Assembly: GCA_937866945.1 (NCBI GenBank)
Contig: CALMKU010000023.1
Coordinates: 1-32,240 of the forward strand
Source: an uncultured Tolumonas sp.
Lineage (GTDB): Bacteria > Pseudomonadota > Gammaproteobacteria > Enterobacterales > Aeromonadaceae
Reading direction: 5' to 3'
DNA: 32,240 nucleotides
This document shows positions 1 through 8,518 of the stretch, piece by piece (within the stretch, counting starts at the first letter, position 1; each line of letters begins with the position of its first letter). The notes under the pieces are model-generated. The model worked only from the letters and a program-made list of their open reading frames with translations, did no database searches and had not been told where the DNA came from. A program made the position numbers and the translations under genes.

Positions 1-262
1 CATTCTGAAATTGTATTTTTTCTTCGCTGGTGGCAAAACCAGACTGACGAAGTTGGATCTGGCGGAAATCGGAAACGATCACATCCATACGCAGGATGTT
101 AAGCAAACTAGGCTCTACATAACTGGTGATATATTCGACGTGTGCGTTCAGGCGCTGCAATAAATAGCCACTGACACCACCCAGCACCACCACCAGCAGA
201 CCAATAATGCCAAAACTGACACCCAACTTACGGCCAATCGATAAATGCCGGAATCCCATCAT
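1..262 (-). CDS. Methyl-accepting chemotaxis protein, N-terminal part (cut by window edge)
   Basis: The frame opens at ATG 262 (a second ATG follows at once at 259), with an in-frame stop just upstream and a GGGAT Shine-Dalgarno-like stretch before it. It runs off the left edge after about 87 codons. The protein starts with a short basic stretch (FRHLSIGRKLGVSFG), then one hydrophobic helix at about residues 13-31 (IIGLLVVVLGGVSGYLL). A periplasmic-looking helical segment follows, containing LLNILRMDVIVSDFRQIQLRQ. This layout is typical of the four-helix-bundle sensor of methyl-accepting chemotaxis proteins, which pass ligand signals through HAMP and signalling domains to CheA/CheW. Those later domains lie outside the window, so the call rests on the N-terminus only. 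A sensor histidine kinase with the same kind of input domain is the main alternative. Confidence 0.6.
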   Translation of the reverse strand, partial: MMGFRHLSIGRKLGVSFGIIGLLVVVLGGVSGYLLQRLNAHVEYITSYVEPSLLNILRMDVIVSDFRQIQLRQSGFATSEEKIQFQN

Positions 263-322
263 GTTTTATCCCATGCTCTTTCATATGCTTTGCATGAGCA
301 GGCAAATACAGTGCCACAATGG

Positions 323-450
323 TATACCCAAAGTAATTGGAGTTGCAGCAAGGCGACAAGAGAACGAATCCCCATGAGCATAGATAGGCTATGTGATTGG
401 GGTGAGTGAACGCCGTCAACGATGCTGCAACTTCAAGTACGAAGGGTATA
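323..450 (-). repeat. MITE-like palindromic intergenic repeat, copy A
   Basis: This 128-bp element has imperfect terminal inverted repeats. One end reads TATACCCTTCGTACTTGAAG and the other, reverse-complemented, TATACCCAAAGTAATTGGAG; both continue into GTTGCAGCA. The centre holds a second inverted repeat (CCCCAATCACATAGCC / TATCTATGCTCATGGGG). Two further copies lie at 16668-16794 and 20780-20906; copy C differs at about nine positions plus one missing base. Relative to ubiX, the TACTTGAAG end comes first, and the stop codon of ubiX lies inside the element. No transposase is present, so it is non-autonomous. A transcript would fold into a long hairpin and could act as a 3' end or terminator for ubiX. 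Confidence 0.9.
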
Positions 451-1050
451 TTCAGACCAACGCGGAGAGATGACTTGTTTGATGTGCAGATGATCCAGAA
501 TACGGGCCACCAGAAAATTGACCAGCTCATCGATGCTCTGTGGTTTATGATAAAAACCCGGTGAAGCCGGTAGTATCGTAGCCCCCAGTTGGGTCAACTT
601 GAGCATATTTTCCAGATGAATAGCGGAATAAGGTGTTTCTCGTGGCACCAGCAATAGATGCCCACGCTCTTTTAGCACCACATCGGCTGCGCGCTCAATC
701 AAATTATCTGACATACCGTGCGCAATGGCGGCCAGCGTGCCCATCGAGCACGGACAAACTACCATCTGTTTAGGTGCCGCAGAACCCGAGGCGACCGGTG
801 AAAACCAGTCATCACGGCCATAAACCCGCAGCTGATGCTCATCACAACCATACTGCTGCAGCAAAAATTGCTGACAGGCTTGCGGGTCAGTCGGCCAGTT
901 CAGATCCAACTCCGTCGCCAGTACCACTTGTGCGGCAGACGAGAGCAACAGATGCACCTGACAGCCCGCGGCGAGTAATTGTTCCAACAGGCGAACGCCA
1001 TAAACCGCACCGGATGCGCCGGTAATTGCCAAGGTGATCGCCTGGGTCAT
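433..1050 (-). CDS. ubiX: Flavin prenyltransferase UbiX
   Basis: UbiX joins a dimethylallyl group to FMN to make prenylated FMN, the cofactor of the decarboxylase UbiD in ubiquinone synthesis. The 205-residue protein has the family hallmarks: TGASGAVYG at residues 10-18, an SGS segment near 88, the conserved [14 protein letters not shown] stretch near 99-112, [22 protein letters not shown] and [10 protein letters not shown]. Length fits the family. It lies 8 bp downstream of mpl in the same direction, so the two are probably co-transcribed. The C-terminus is odd: the last five residues (YTLRT) and the TGA stop are encoded by the repeat that begins at 450. The conserved fold ends earlier, so function is probably intact. 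Confidence 0.95.
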   Translation of the reverse strand: MTQAITLAITGASGAVYGVRLLEQLLAAGCQVHLLLSSAAQVVLATELDLNWPTDPQACQQFLLQQYGCDEHQLRVYGRDDWFSPVASGSAAPKQMVVCPCSMGTLAAIAHGMSDNLIERAADVVLKERGHLLLVPRETPYSAIHLENMLKLTQLGATILPASPGFYHKPQSIDELVNFLVARILDHLHIKQVISPRWSEYTLRT

Positions 1051-1058
1051 GCTTACTC

Positions 1059-2423
1059 CTACGGATGTAATTTAGTGAGTTTATCCAGCAACTTCAGATG
1101 AATGCCATCGAAGCCGCCATTACTCATGATCAGGATCTGATCGCCAGGCTTAGCTTCGGCAGCCAACATATCGACCAGATGATTAATATCATGCTGCACT
1201 GTCGTTGGGATCGGCGCAGTCAGTGCCAACTGGTGGATATCCCAGCCTAATCCGGTCGGTGCAAACAGATAAGCTTTATCGGCCTGCACCAGACTCTTGA
1301 TCAGCTCACCCTGATGCACGCCCATCTTCATGGTGTTAGAGCGTGGTTCCAGCACCGCCAGAATACGAGCGGTGCCCACTTTCGCCCGTAAACCCGCAAT
1401 GGTGGTCGCAATCGCGGTAGGATGATGCGCAAAGTCATCGTACAACTTGATACCAGCGACTTCGCCGCGCAGCTCCATACGCCGTTTGGGCATGATGAAT
1501 TCGTTCAGTGCTGCAATACCATCGACCACACGCACACCGGCATGGCGTGCTGCCGCAATCGCCATCAAGCCATTATGTACGTTGTGGCGACCGAGACCGC
1601 ACCAATGCACTTCGCCCTGCACTTCGCCGTTTAAAACGACAGCGAATGCCGAGCCATCTTCTTTCAGTAATTTGGCTTGCCAGTTAGCGCCATCGCCTTC
1701 CACCAGCTCGATTTCGCTCCAGCAGCCCATAGTACGCACTTCCGCTAACGCCGGATCATGAGCTGGCAACAGAATGCGGCCATTCGATGGCACAGTGCGC
1801 ACCAGATGGTGGAATTGACGTTGGATCGATGCCAGATCGGGGAAAATATCCGCATGATCATATTCGAGGTTATTCATGATCAAGGTGCGCGGGCGATAGT
1901 GAACGAACTTGGATCGCTTATCGAAAAATGCACAGTCATATTCATCGGCTTCGATCACAAAAAATGGTGCGTTACCCAAACGAGCTGAGAACGGGAAATT
2001 GCCCGGCACTCCGCCGATCAGGAAACCCGGCTCCAACCCAGCATGTTCTAAAATCCACGCCACCATACTGGAGGTAGTCGTTTTGCCGTGCGTGCCAGCA
2101 ACACCGACAACCCAACGCTGTTGTAATACGTTGTCACGCAGCCATTCCGGGCCGGAGGTATATGGCAAATTGCGGTTTAATACATATTCCACACACGGAT
2201 TGCCACGGCTCATCGCATTGCCGATCACCACCATATCAGGTGCTGGATCGAGTTGTGATGGATCATAGCCTTGCACCAGCTCAATGCCCTGCTCTTCTAA
2301 CTGCGTGCTCATCGGAGGATAAACGTTGAGATCAGAGCCGGTCACTTTGTGACCCTGCTGTTTCGCCAGCACCGCAATGCCGCCCATAAAGGTGCCGCAG
2401 ATGCCCAGAATGTGAATATGCAT
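1059..2423 (-). CDS. mpl: UDP-N-acetylmuramate:L-alanyl-gamma-D-glutamyl-meso-diaminopimelate ligase
   Basis: Mpl reattaches the recycled murein tripeptide L-Ala-D-Glu-mesoDAP to UDP-MurNAc in the cytoplasm, using ATP, and so feeds peptidoglycan recycling. The 454-residue length matches the family. The N-terminus has the glycine-rich [14 protein letters not shown] of the Mur ligase first domain. The ATP-binding [10 protein letters not shown] lies at 110-119, followed by the central-domain [27 protein letters not shown] and the [15 protein letters not shown] region. The C-terminal domain carries [11 protein letters not shown] and [10 protein letters not shown], characteristic of Mpl rather than MurC. 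ATG 2423 follows a weak AGG nine bases upstream. ubiX follows after 8 bp. Divergent from ppa across a 155-bp region. Confidence 0.97.
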   Translation of the reverse strand: MHIHILGICGTFMGGIAVLAKQQGHKVTGSDLNVYPPMSTQLEEQGIELVQGYDPSQLDPAPDMVVIGNAMSRGNPCVEYVLNRNLPYTSGPEWLRDNVLQQRWVVGVAGTHGKTTTSSMVAWILEHAGLEPGFLIGGVPGNFPFSARLGNAPFFVIEADEYDCAFFDKRSKFVHYRPRTLIMNNLEYDHADIFPDLASIQRQFHHLVRTVPSNGRILLPAHDPALAEVRTMGCWSEIELVEGDGANWQAKLLKEDGSAFAVVLNGEVQGEVHWCGLGRHNVHNGLMAIAAARHAGVRVVDGIAALNEFIMPKRRMELRGEVAGIKLYDDFAHHPTAIATTIAGLRAKVGTARILAVLEPRSNTMKMGVHQGELIKSLVQADKAYLFAPTGLGWDIHQLALTAPIPTTVQHDINHLVDMLAAEAKPGDQILIMSNGGFDGIHLKLLDKLTKLHP

Positions 2424-2531
2424 ACAGGATTACCTGAATTTAAGAAAACTAAAACACTGATTCTAATGAAGCAATGCACTTTGTGCCATCACTCTGCAGT
2501 GCGGGTTGGTAGCGATTTATATCAGCCCCGT

Positions 2532-2537
2532 TATAAT
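2532..2537 (+). promoter_or_regulatory. Probable -10 element of ppa promoter
   Basis: A perfect TATAAT lies about 42 bp before the ppa start codon in the mpl/ppa divergent region. No convincing -35 hexamer stands 16-18 bp upstream; the nearest TTGG-type hexamer (2506-2511) leaves a 20-bp spacer. The call rests on the -10 alone. Confidence 0.4.
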
Positions 2538-2578
2538 AGGCGCCTGCAACCTACTATTAATTAAAAAAGGGAAACGCC

Positions 2579-3112
2579 ATGAGCTTGAATTTGGTTCCTG
2601 CTGGCAAAGAAATGCCGGAAGATATCTATGTAGTTATTGAGATCCCGCAGAATGCTGATCCAATCAAATATGAAATCGACAAAGCGTCTGGCGCCATATT
2701 TGTAGACCGTTTCATGTCGACCCCAATGTTCTACCCATGCAACTACGGTTACATCAATAACACCCTGTCGCTGGATGGTGATCCAGTGGACGTGCTGGTG
2801 CCGACTCCGTACCCGTTGATCCCAGGTTCTGTGATCCGCTGCCGCCCAGTTGGCGTGCTGAAAATGAGCGATGAAGCAGGTCAGGACGCGAAACTGGTTG
2901 CTGTACCACACAGCAAACTGACTAAACAATACGAACACATTAACGACGTACATGAACTGCCAGAACTGCTGAAAGCGCAGATCCGCCATTTCTTTGAACG
3001 TTATAAAGAGCTGGAAGCCGGTAAATGGGTAAAAGTTGAAGGCTGGGGCGACAAAGCTGAAGCCATCGCTGAAATCGAAGCGTCTGTAGTACGTTACGAA
3101 GAAAGCAAATAA
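2579..3112 (+). CDS. ppa: Inorganic pyrophosphatase (family I)
   Basis: Soluble Mg-dependent pyrophosphatase hydrolyses PPi to two phosphates and so drives reactions such as sulfate adenylylation (CysDN, encoded nearby), tRNA charging and nucleic-acid synthesis. The 177 residues match the E. coli-type hexameric enzyme. Visible landmarks are [16 protein letters not shown] (substrate-binding Lys and Glu), [10 protein letters not shown], and the signature DGDPVDVLV with its three metal-binding Asp residues at about 66-71. The C-terminal half contains AVPHSKLT and [22 protein letters not shown] 2579 follows a GGGA stretch. The gene stands alone, with its own terminator at 3126-3153. Confidence 0.98.
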   Translation: MSLNLVPAGKEMPEDIYVVIEIPQNADPIKYEIDKASGAIFVDRFMSTPMFYPCNYGYINNTLSLDGDPVDVLVPTPYPLIPGSVIRCRPVGVLKMSDEAGQDAKLVAVPHSKLTKQYEHINDVHELPELLKAQIRHFFERYKELEAGKWVKVEGWGDKAEAIAEIEASVVRYEESK

Positions 3113-3125
3113 GCATTAGAAAATC

Positions 3126-3153
3126 AAAAAGCCATGCAATGCATGGCTTTTTT
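3126..3153 (+). terminator. Rho-independent terminator of ppa
   Basis: GCCATGC (3131-3137), a three-base loop and GCATGGC (3141-3147) form a perfect 7-bp stem followed by six T residues. It begins 13 bp after the ppa stop. An A-run on the 5' side makes it partly bidirectional, so it may also serve the small minus-strand gene at 3194-3292. Confidence 0.9.
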
Positions 3154-3193
3154 GTTTGGGAACTCGGAGATCCCTTTTCGTTATCGTGTGTTA

Positions 3194-3292
3194 TCAAGAG
3201 TACAGATAAACCGCCAGCCCTATAATCAACGCGATATATACCAGCAGCAAAACGAGTAATTTCGTTTTTGGCATTTTGTTGTCATTCGTCAT
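3194..3292 (-). CDS. Small single-pass membrane protein (32 aa), unrecognised
   Basis: I do not recognise this gene, but it has the marks of a real short ORF. ATG 3292 is preceded by GAGGA at a 9-base distance. The 32 codons encode a polar, mildly basic N-terminus (MTNDNKMPKTK), one unbroken hydrophobic helix of about 20 residues (LLVLLLVYIALIIGLAVYLY), then Ser and a TGA stop. That is the layout of a small bitopic inner-membrane protein with the basic end in the cytoplasm. The reading frame sits alone between the ppa terminator and cysC, and the 150 bp upstream are AT-rich with TTGTTAAC-type sequences suitable for a promoter. Function cannot be told. Chance is possible for so short an ORF, but the Shine-Dalgarno and the clean helix argue against it. 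Confidence 0.6.
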   Translation of the reverse strand: MTNDNKMPKTKLLVLLLVYIALIIGLAVYLYS

Positions 3293-3444
3293 TATGCTAA
3301 ATCCTCGCAGACCTCATAGCTGGCCTACCGGTTAACAATAGCATAACAATTTTGTTAACTCTATCCGTACAGTTAATACGAGTATTGTAAATTACTGATC
3401 TGACTCACAGCTTACCGAAATCGTTTCAGCAAAGTTTCAGCTGC

Positions 3445-4044
3445 TTATTCTGCTAATAACCCACGCGCTTGTAATTGCGCTAACAATTCTGCAACGACAT
3501 CGCTCACGGAACGTCCATGATTGTGAATATGCACTTCCGGCTGTTCCGGCGCTTCATACGGATCGTCAATACCGGTGAAGTTTTTGATCTCACCAGCACG
3601 CGCTTTTTTATACAGCCCTTTCGGATCACGCTGTTCGCACTCAGCCAATGGCGTGTCGACAAACACTTCGACGAATTCACCATCCGGCAGTAACGCACGG
3701 ATCGCATCACGGTCAGCCCGGTAAGGTGAGACAAACGCCGCTAACACCACCAAACCGGCATCAACCATCAATTTGGACGCTTCACCGACACGACGCAGAT
3801 TTTCCTGACGATCCGCCAAGGAAAAACCCAAGCCTTTACATAAGCCATGACGCACATTATCGCCATCGAGCAGATAGGTATGCACGCCACGACGGAAGAG
3901 TTCTTGCTCTAATGCACCAGCAATCGTGGATTTGCCGGAACCGGACAAACCGGTGAACCACAACACAAACGCTTTGTGGCCGTTTTGCGCGGCACGCGCC
4001 GCTTTATCAATGGCATGTTCGTGCCAGACGATGTCTTTGTTCAT
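3445..4044 (-). CDS. cysC: Adenylyl-sulfate kinase CysC
   Basis: APS kinase phosphorylates adenosine 5'-phosphosulfate at the 3' hydroxyl to give PAPS, the second step of sulfate activation. The frame stays open upstream, but the conserved protein begins at ATG 4044 ([12 protein letters not shown]), giving 199 residues, the usual length; the longer reading would run into cysN. The Walker A loop GLSGSGKS is at 32-39, followed by [20 protein letters not shown], the lid-region [10 protein letters not shown] and the [16 protein letters not shown] segment typical of APS kinases. It is the last gene of cysG-cysD-cysN-cysC. A 57-bp gap with a strong hairpin separates it from cysN, so its expression may be tuned separately. 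Confidence 0.97.
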   Translation of the reverse strand: MNKDIVWHEHAIDKAARAAQNGHKAFVLWFTGLSGSGKSTIAGALEQELFRRGVHTYLLDGDNVRHGLCKGLGFSLADRQENLRRVGEASKLMVDAGLVVLAAFVSPYRADRDAIRALLPDGEFVEVFVDTPLAECEQRDPKGLYKKARAGEIKNFTGIDDPYEAPEQPEVHIHNHGRSVSDVVAELLAQLQARGLLAE

Positions 4045-4061
4045 TGAGGCTATAATCCCGA

Positions 4062-4092
4062 AAAGCAAAGAGGTAACCCGCAGGTTACCTCT
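4062..4092 (-). terminator. Intra-operon hairpin between cysN and cysC (terminator- or attenuator-like)
   Basis: AGAGGTAACC and GGTTACCTCT form a perfect 10-bp stem with a 4-base loop (4069-4092). On the transcribed minus strand it is followed by TTGCTTTT. It lies 10 bp after the cysN stop and just before the cysC start region. The T-run is interrupted, so it may be a partial terminator or an mRNA-processing or stability hairpin. Confidence 0.6.
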
Positions 4093-4102
4093 GATAAGCA
4101 CA

Positions 4103-5521
4103 TTACAGCTTGCTGATATCCAAAGCTTGCCAATGTGGGAAGTGTTTACGCACCAGCGCATTAAACTCCAATTCGAATTCACTGAATTGAGCTTCATCAG
4201 CCACTTTATCTGCCAATGCTTCCACCACCATACCGGCACCGATAGTGACGTTAGTCAGACGATCGATGACGATAAAACTGCCGGTATCTCGTACTTTCGT
4301 GTACGGATCAACACCAACGGCATTGGTCAACGAAAGTTCCAACTGGCCGATCTCGTTCAGTTTCAGCTCGGTGGCATCGTGTTTTTCCAGCGTGTTCACG
4401 TCGGTACGGTGACGAATGGCATCGATCTGACCACGGGTTTTGCGGGTAGCCAGTTTGATATCGTACTGACGATTAACCTGTAACGGCTCTTCCGTCATCC
4501 ACACCACATTCGCCAGCACACGCTGTGTCACTTGGGTTTCGGCATTTGGCGCTACCAGCAAATCACCACGGCTGATGTCGATTTCATCTTCCAGCGTAAT
4601 CGTGATCGCTTCACCCGGTAGAGCGTAATCCAAATCACCGTCGAAGGTAACGATACGGCTGACTTTGCTTTCTTTACCTGATGGTAGTACACGCACGGTA
4701 TCGCCCGGTTTCAGCACACCTGCCGCGACCGTGCCCATATAACCACGGAAATCGAGGTTCGGACGCGATACTAATTGCACCGGCATACGGAATGGCAGAT
4801 CCAGATCGCGGGTACCGACTTCGGCATTTTCCAGCATAGTCAGCAGTGGTTCGCCCTGATACCAAGGCGTTAGTTCGCTATTAACTACCAGATTTTCACC
4901 GTCCAGTGCTGAAATTGGCACGACACGGATATCCGTTTTCGGTAAACCAGACGCAAATTCCAGATAATCTTTTTTAATGCCATCAAACACGGCTTCATCA
5001 AAATTCACCAGATCCATTTTGTTCACCGCCACGATAAACTGACGGATGCCCAGCAGGCTGGCGATAAAGCTGTGACGACGAGTCTGTTCCAAGACACCAC
5101 GACGCGCATCGATCAGGATGATCGCCAGATCACAAGTCGATGCTCCGGTTGCCATGTTACGGGTGTATTGTTCATGGCCTGGGGTATCAGCGATGATGAA
5201 TTTACGTTTTGGCGTAGAGAAATAACGGTAAGCCACATCAATGGTGATGCCCTGCTCACGCTCTGCCTGCAAACCATCGACCAGCAGCGCAAAATCCAGT
5301 TTTTCACCGGTGGTGCCCATTTTCTGGCTGTCGGAGTGCAGCGTTTTCAGCTGATCTTCATAAACCTGACGCGAGTCATGCAGCAAACGACCAATCAGTG
5401 TGCTTTTACCGTCATCGACGCTGCCGCAAGTGAGGAAACGCAACAGGGTTTTGTGCTGCTGATTTTTCAGGTAGTTCTCAATACCTTCTTCTTTGATCGC
5501 TTCGGCAATGGTGCTGTTCAT
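4103..5521 (-). CDS. cysN: Sulfate adenylyltransferase subunit 1 (GTPase) CysN
   Basis: CysN is the regulatory GTPase subunit of ATP sulfurylase. With CysD it makes APS from sulfate and ATP, using GTP hydrolysis to push the reaction forward. The 472-residue protein is EF-Tu-like. The G1 loop GSVDDGKST is at 33-41, the G2 region [15 protein letters not shown] near 87-101, G3 DTPGH at 112-116 and G4 NKMD at 167-170. Beta-barrel domains follow ([23 protein letters not shown] is split over the domain junction). It lacks the C-terminal APS-kinase domain of fused CysNC proteins, in line with a separate cysC downstream. cysD lies 39 bp upstream. Confidence 0.97.
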   Translation of the reverse strand: MNSTIAEAIKEEGIENYLKNQQHKTLLRFLTCGSVDDGKSTLIGRLLHDSRQVYEDQLKTLHSDSQKMGTTGEKLDFALLVDGLQAEREQGITIDVAYRYFSTPKRKFIIADTPGHEQYTRNMATGASTCDLAIILIDARRGVLEQTRRHSFIASLLGIRQFIVAVNKMDLVNFDEAVFDGIKKDYLEFASGLPKTDIRVVPISALDGENLVVNSELTPWYQGEPLLTMLENAEVGTRDLDLPFRMPVQLVSRPNLDFRGYMGTVAAGVLKPGDTVRVLPSGKESKVSRIVTFDGDLDYALPGEAITITLEDEIDISRGDLLVAPNAETQVTQRVLANVVWMTEEPLQVNRQYDIKLATRKTRGQIDAIRHRTDVNTLEKHDATELKLNEIGQLELSLTNAVGVDPYTKVRDTGSFIVIDRLTNVTIGAGMVVEALADKVADEAQFSEFELEFNALVRKHFPHWQALDISKL

Positions 5522-5560
5522 AATATTCTGTTCCTTAATCCGTAGTAATAACCCGACGCC

Positions 5561-6475
5561 TTAGAAATAACCCTGACGTTTCTTCTGCTCCATTGAGCCG
5601 GCTTGATCGCTGTCGATCAGTCGTCCCTGACGTTCACTGGTGGTGGAAACCAACATCTCTTCGATGATTTCCGGCAGTGTGGAGGCTTCAGACTCAATGG
5701 CCCCGGTCAGTGGGTAACAACCCAAGGTACGGAAACGCACGGATTCCATGGTTGGGGTTTCACCCGGATTAAGCTGCATACGATCGTCATCAACCATGAT
5801 CTTCACACCATCACGTTCCACAACCGGACGTTTAGCCGCAAAGTACAACGGTACGATTTCGATATTTTCCAGATAGATGTATTGCCAGATGTCCAGTTCG
5901 GTCCAGTTCGACAACGGGAACACACGAATGCTTTCGCCTTTGTTCACCTGACCGTTATACAGACGCCACAGTTCCGGACGCTGATTTTTTGGGTCCCAGG
6001 CATGGTTTTTATCACGGAAAGAATACACACGTTCTTTCGCGCGAGATTTCTCTTCATCACGACGAGCCCCACCAAACGCCGCATCAAAACCATATTGGTT
6101 CAGCGCTTGTTTCAGGCCTTCAGTTTTCATGATGTCAGTATGTTTCGCACTACCGTGGACGAATGGGTTGATGTTCATCGCCAAACCATCCGGATTTTTG
6201 TGCACCAACAGCTCCATGCCAAATTTCTTCACGGTTTCATCGCGGAATTTGATCATGTCGCGGAATTTCCAGTTGGTATCCACGTGCAGCAGTGGGAATG
6301 GCAGTGAGCCTGGATAAAAGGCTTTGCGCGCCAGATGCAGCATGACAGAGGAGTCTTTACCGATGGAGTAGAGCATCACCGGGTTTTGGAACTCAGCGGC
6401 CACTTCACGGATGATATGGATGCTTTCAGCTTCCAACTGCTTCAAATGGGTTAATCGTGCGGTGTCCAGTTGCAT
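5561..6475 (-). CDS. cysD: Sulfate adenylyltransferase subunit 2 CysD
   Basis: CysD is the catalytic subunit of ATP sulfurylase, of the PP-loop ATP pyrophosphatase superfamily (PAPS-reductase-like). The 304 residues carry the PP-loop SIGKDSS at 37-43, [14 protein letters not shown] near 82-95, the [16 protein letters not shown] segment, [15 protein letters not shown] and the conserved C-terminal [15 protein letters not shown] and KKRQGYF. ATG 6475 is the family start. It follows cysG by 46 bp and precedes cysN by 39 bp, so ATP sulfurylase and the siroheme enzyme for sulfite reductase are made from one transcript. Confidence 0.97.
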   Translation of the reverse strand: MQLDTARLTHLKQLEAESIHIIREVAAEFQNPVMLYSIGKDSSVMLHLARKAFYPGSLPFPLLHVDTNWKFRDMIKFRDETVKKFGMELLVHKNPDGLAMNINPFVHGSAKHTDIMKTEGLKQALNQYGFDAAFGGARRDEEKSRAKERVYSFRDKNHAWDPKNQRPELWRLYNGQVNKGESIRVFPLSNWTELDIWQYIYLENIEIVPLYFAAKRPVVERDGVKIMVDDDRMQLNPGETPTMESVRFRTLGCYPLTGAIESEASTLPEIIEEMLVSTTSERQGRLIDSDQAGSMEQKKRQGYF

Positions 6476-6521
6476 ATGCTAACTCCTCTTTAACGCCCTT
6501 GCCTGACCATGCAGACTTATA

Positions 6522-7931
6522 TCAGGCAAGATTGATCAAATGTTCTTTGCCGGTCGCGATGTCGCCACCAAACCAGCTTAAAGTGTCGGCCAGAGCTGCC
6601 ACCTCACCGATCACAATCAGTGACGGGCTGCGGGCATCTTTGGCTAATTCAGGTAATTCTTGTAACGTTCCGCGTAATACGCGCTGTTCCGGCGTCGTAC
6701 CACGTTCAATCAGTGCCACCGGTGTTTCCGGGCGGCGACCATGCGCAATCAGACGTTGCGTAATAGTCGGTGAACCAATCAAGCCCATATAGATCACCAG
6801 CGTTTGGTTGCTGGCCGCCAGTGAGGCCCAATCCGGCTCTTCACCGTCTTGTTTACAATGGCCGGTAATAAATACGGCACTTTGTGCAAAATTACGGTGT
6901 GTCAGTGGAATACCCGCATACGCGGTTGCCCCGGCTGCCGCAGTAACTCCCGGCACCACGGTAAACGGAATGCCTTCGGCTCTGGCCGCTTCTAACTCTT
7001 CCGCTCCCCGCCCAAACATGAACGGGTCGCCGCCTTTTAAGCGCACCACACGTTTACCAGCACGGGCATGGGTTAATAACAGTTCATTAATTTCATGTTG
7101 CGGCACACTGTGGTGGCCGGCTTTTTTACCCACACTGATACGTTCTGCATCGCGGCGTACCAAATTCAATACTTCTTTCGAGACCAACTGGTCATACAGC
7201 ACCACTTCCGCCTGCTGGATCTGCTGTAGGCCTTTCAGTGTCAACAAACCGGCATCACCAGGGCCGGCACCGACCAAGACAATTTCACCACCAGCATAAC
7301 TTTCAGCATTTAACTGCTGTTCCATCCACTGTTCAGCCGCTGGCTGCTGTTCGGTTTCCAGCAAAGTAGCCAGCTGTGGTGAGGCAAACGCTTTTTCCCA
7401 GAAACGACGGCGCGATGTAATGTCACCCAGTTTTTGTTTAATACGGGAACGCCATTCGCCCGATAAATTACCCAGCGCGCCCAGATGTTTTGGCAATAAC
7501 GCTTCTAAGCGTTCGCGCAGCATGCGCACCAGTACCGGTGCTTTACCACCACTGGATACCGCCACCATGATCGGCGAACGATCAATGATCGACGGGAAAA
7601 TAAAGCTGGAACGATCCGGGTCATCGACCACGTTCACCCAGATATTGGCTGCATCCGCAGCCGCCGCAACTTCCGCATTTACGTCTTCATCATCGGTCGC
7701 TGCAATCACCAGCATCTGATTATTCAAATGCGCCGGGTTAAAACGCGATGGAATATAGGTATGTTGTTCTGACAGTAATTCCGTCAATTCTTCATGTAAC
7801 GATGGCGCAATCACGGTTAATACCGCACCGGCGTCTAATAACAGACGAGCTTTACGCAGTGCGATATCACCACCACCTACCAGTAATACGGTGCGATTTT
7901 TTAATCTGGCAAACAGCGGCAGATAATCCAT
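6522..7931 (-). CDS. cysG: Siroheme synthase CysG (trifunctional)
   Basis: CysG converts uroporphyrinogen III to siroheme, the prosthetic group of assimilatory sulfite reductase. The N-terminal half (about 1-205) is the NAD-dependent precorrin-2 dehydrogenase/ferrochelatase, with VGGGDIALRKA at 18-28, WVNVVDDPDRSSFIFPSI, and the SSGGKAPVLVRMLRE helix near 126-140. The C-terminal half (from about 216) is the SAM-dependent methyltransferase, with VGAGPGD at 220-226, VVRLKGGDPFMFGRG, VVPGVTAAAGATAYAGIPLTHR and IYMGL. Its 469 residues agree with the E. coli fusion enzyme. ATG 7931 has an AAGGAG five bases upstream. First gene of the cysGDNC operon, with a good sigma-70 promoter at 7959-7987. Confidence 0.97.
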   Translation of the reverse strand: MDYLPLFARLKNRTVLLVGGGDIALRKARLLLDAGAVLTVIAPSLHEELTELLSEQHTYIPSRFNPAHLNNQMLVIAATDDEDVNAEVAAAADAANIWVNVVDDPDRSSFIFPSIIDRSPIMVAVSSGGKAPVLVRMLRERLEALLPKHLGALGNLSGEWRSRIKQKLGDITSRRRFWEKAFASPQLATLLETEQQPAAEQWMEQQLNAESYAGGEIVLVGAGPGDAGLLTLKGLQQIQQAEVVLYDQLVSKEVLNLVRRDAERISVGKKAGHHSVPQHEINELLLTHARAGKRVVRLKGGDPFMFGRGAEELEAARAEGIPFTVVPGVTAAAGATAYAGIPLTHRNFAQSAVFITGHCKQDGEEPDWASLAASNQTLVIYMGLIGSPTITQRLIAHGRRPETPVALIERGTTPEQRVLRGTLQELPELAKDARSPSLIVIGEVAALADTLSWFGGDIATGKEHLINLA

Positions 7932-7958
7932 GATGACTCCTTCTATTTCTGGAATATG

Positions 7959-7987
7959 AATATAGACATGTAATAGTGAGATGTAAA
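7959..7987 (-). promoter_or_regulatory. Sigma-70 promoter of cysGDNC
   Basis: On the minus strand TTTACA (7982-7987) and TATATT (7959-7964) are separated by exactly 17 bp, each differing from consensus at one position. Transcription would start about 20 bp before the cysG start codon. Just upstream of the -35 lies an imperfect palindrome (ATAAAAAGG/CCTTTTAT, 7991-8008), in the position where an activator such as CysB would bind. That regulator assignment is inference from the pathway. Confidence 0.65.
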
Positions 7988-8062
7988 ATGATAAAAAGGC
8001 CCTTTTATAGCTAAAAAGTAATATGCTTATCTGATTATGTGATTTAGAGATTCACTTACCTT

Positions 8063-8416
8063 TTAGCGGGCAGGTTTGGTCAGTTGTACCTTAATTTTTA
8101 GCTCTTTCGCCAGACAATCAGCACATAAACAATCACTGGCATCGAGCGATAATGACATGATATTCGGAAGGTCTTGGCACCAGCAGCCACCATTTTTTCC
8201 GCCAGTGCCACACTGAAATTGATTTCCGCAAACCGAGCACCATTTTTCCTCTGCTTGTAAAGGCCGACTCAGCAACCGCATCCAAACTAATTCTTTCTGC
8301 TCGTCATTAAAACCTGACCAGCCAGCTACTTCATCGATCGTGCGATGACACCCCGTACAATATTGACCTGTTTCATCCAGTCGGCAAACACCACGACAGG
8401 GGGAATGTAATGTCAT
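8063..8416 (-). CDS. DUF1289 protein fused to a cysteine-rich CWC domain
   Basis: This predicted 117-residue cytoplasmic protein has two cysteine-rich halves. Residues 5-50 match DUF1289 (SPCRGVCRLDE, YCTGCHRTIDEVAGW, with Cys at 7, 11, 20 and 23). Residues 60-103 match the small CWC-type domain (CSVCG, CGTGG, GGCWC, CLCADCL, with Cys at 60, 63, 69, 78, 80, 96, 98 and 101). Twelve cysteines in two clusters suggest zinc or Fe-S binding, but no activity is known to me for either domain. The start is taken at ATG 8416, which has AAGGA six bases before it; the frame is open to 8482, but the extra 22 residues have no domain. No clear terminator follows, so some transcripts could run into cysG 131 bp downstream. 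Confidence 0.8.
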   Translation of the reverse strand: MTLHSPCRGVCRLDETGQYCTGCHRTIDEVAGWSGFNDEQKELVWMRLLSRPLQAEEKWCSVCGNQFQCGTGGKNGGCWCQDLPNIMSLSLDASDCLCADCLAKELKIKVQLTKPAR

Positions 8417-8518
8417 AAGAGTTCCTTGTTCATATCCATATGGCTCAACTCTCTTATGTTCTATACTATTGATACTATGCAAAAAGTATAGCCAGAAAGC
8501 TGATTCCCGGAGGTTGTG

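Noticed and set aside
228..530. 100-residue minus-strand ORF across the MCP/ubiX gap
   Set aside because: It is mostly read-through of repeat copy A, overlaps both the chemoreceptor start and ubiX, and has no domain or ribosome-binding site.
2940..3197. 85-residue minus-strand ORF over the end of ppa
   Set aside because: It runs antisense through ppa and its terminator hairpin; no family resemblance.
4045..4239. N-terminal extension of CysC
   Set aside because: It would overlap the cysN coding end in another frame; the conserved protein starts at 4044.
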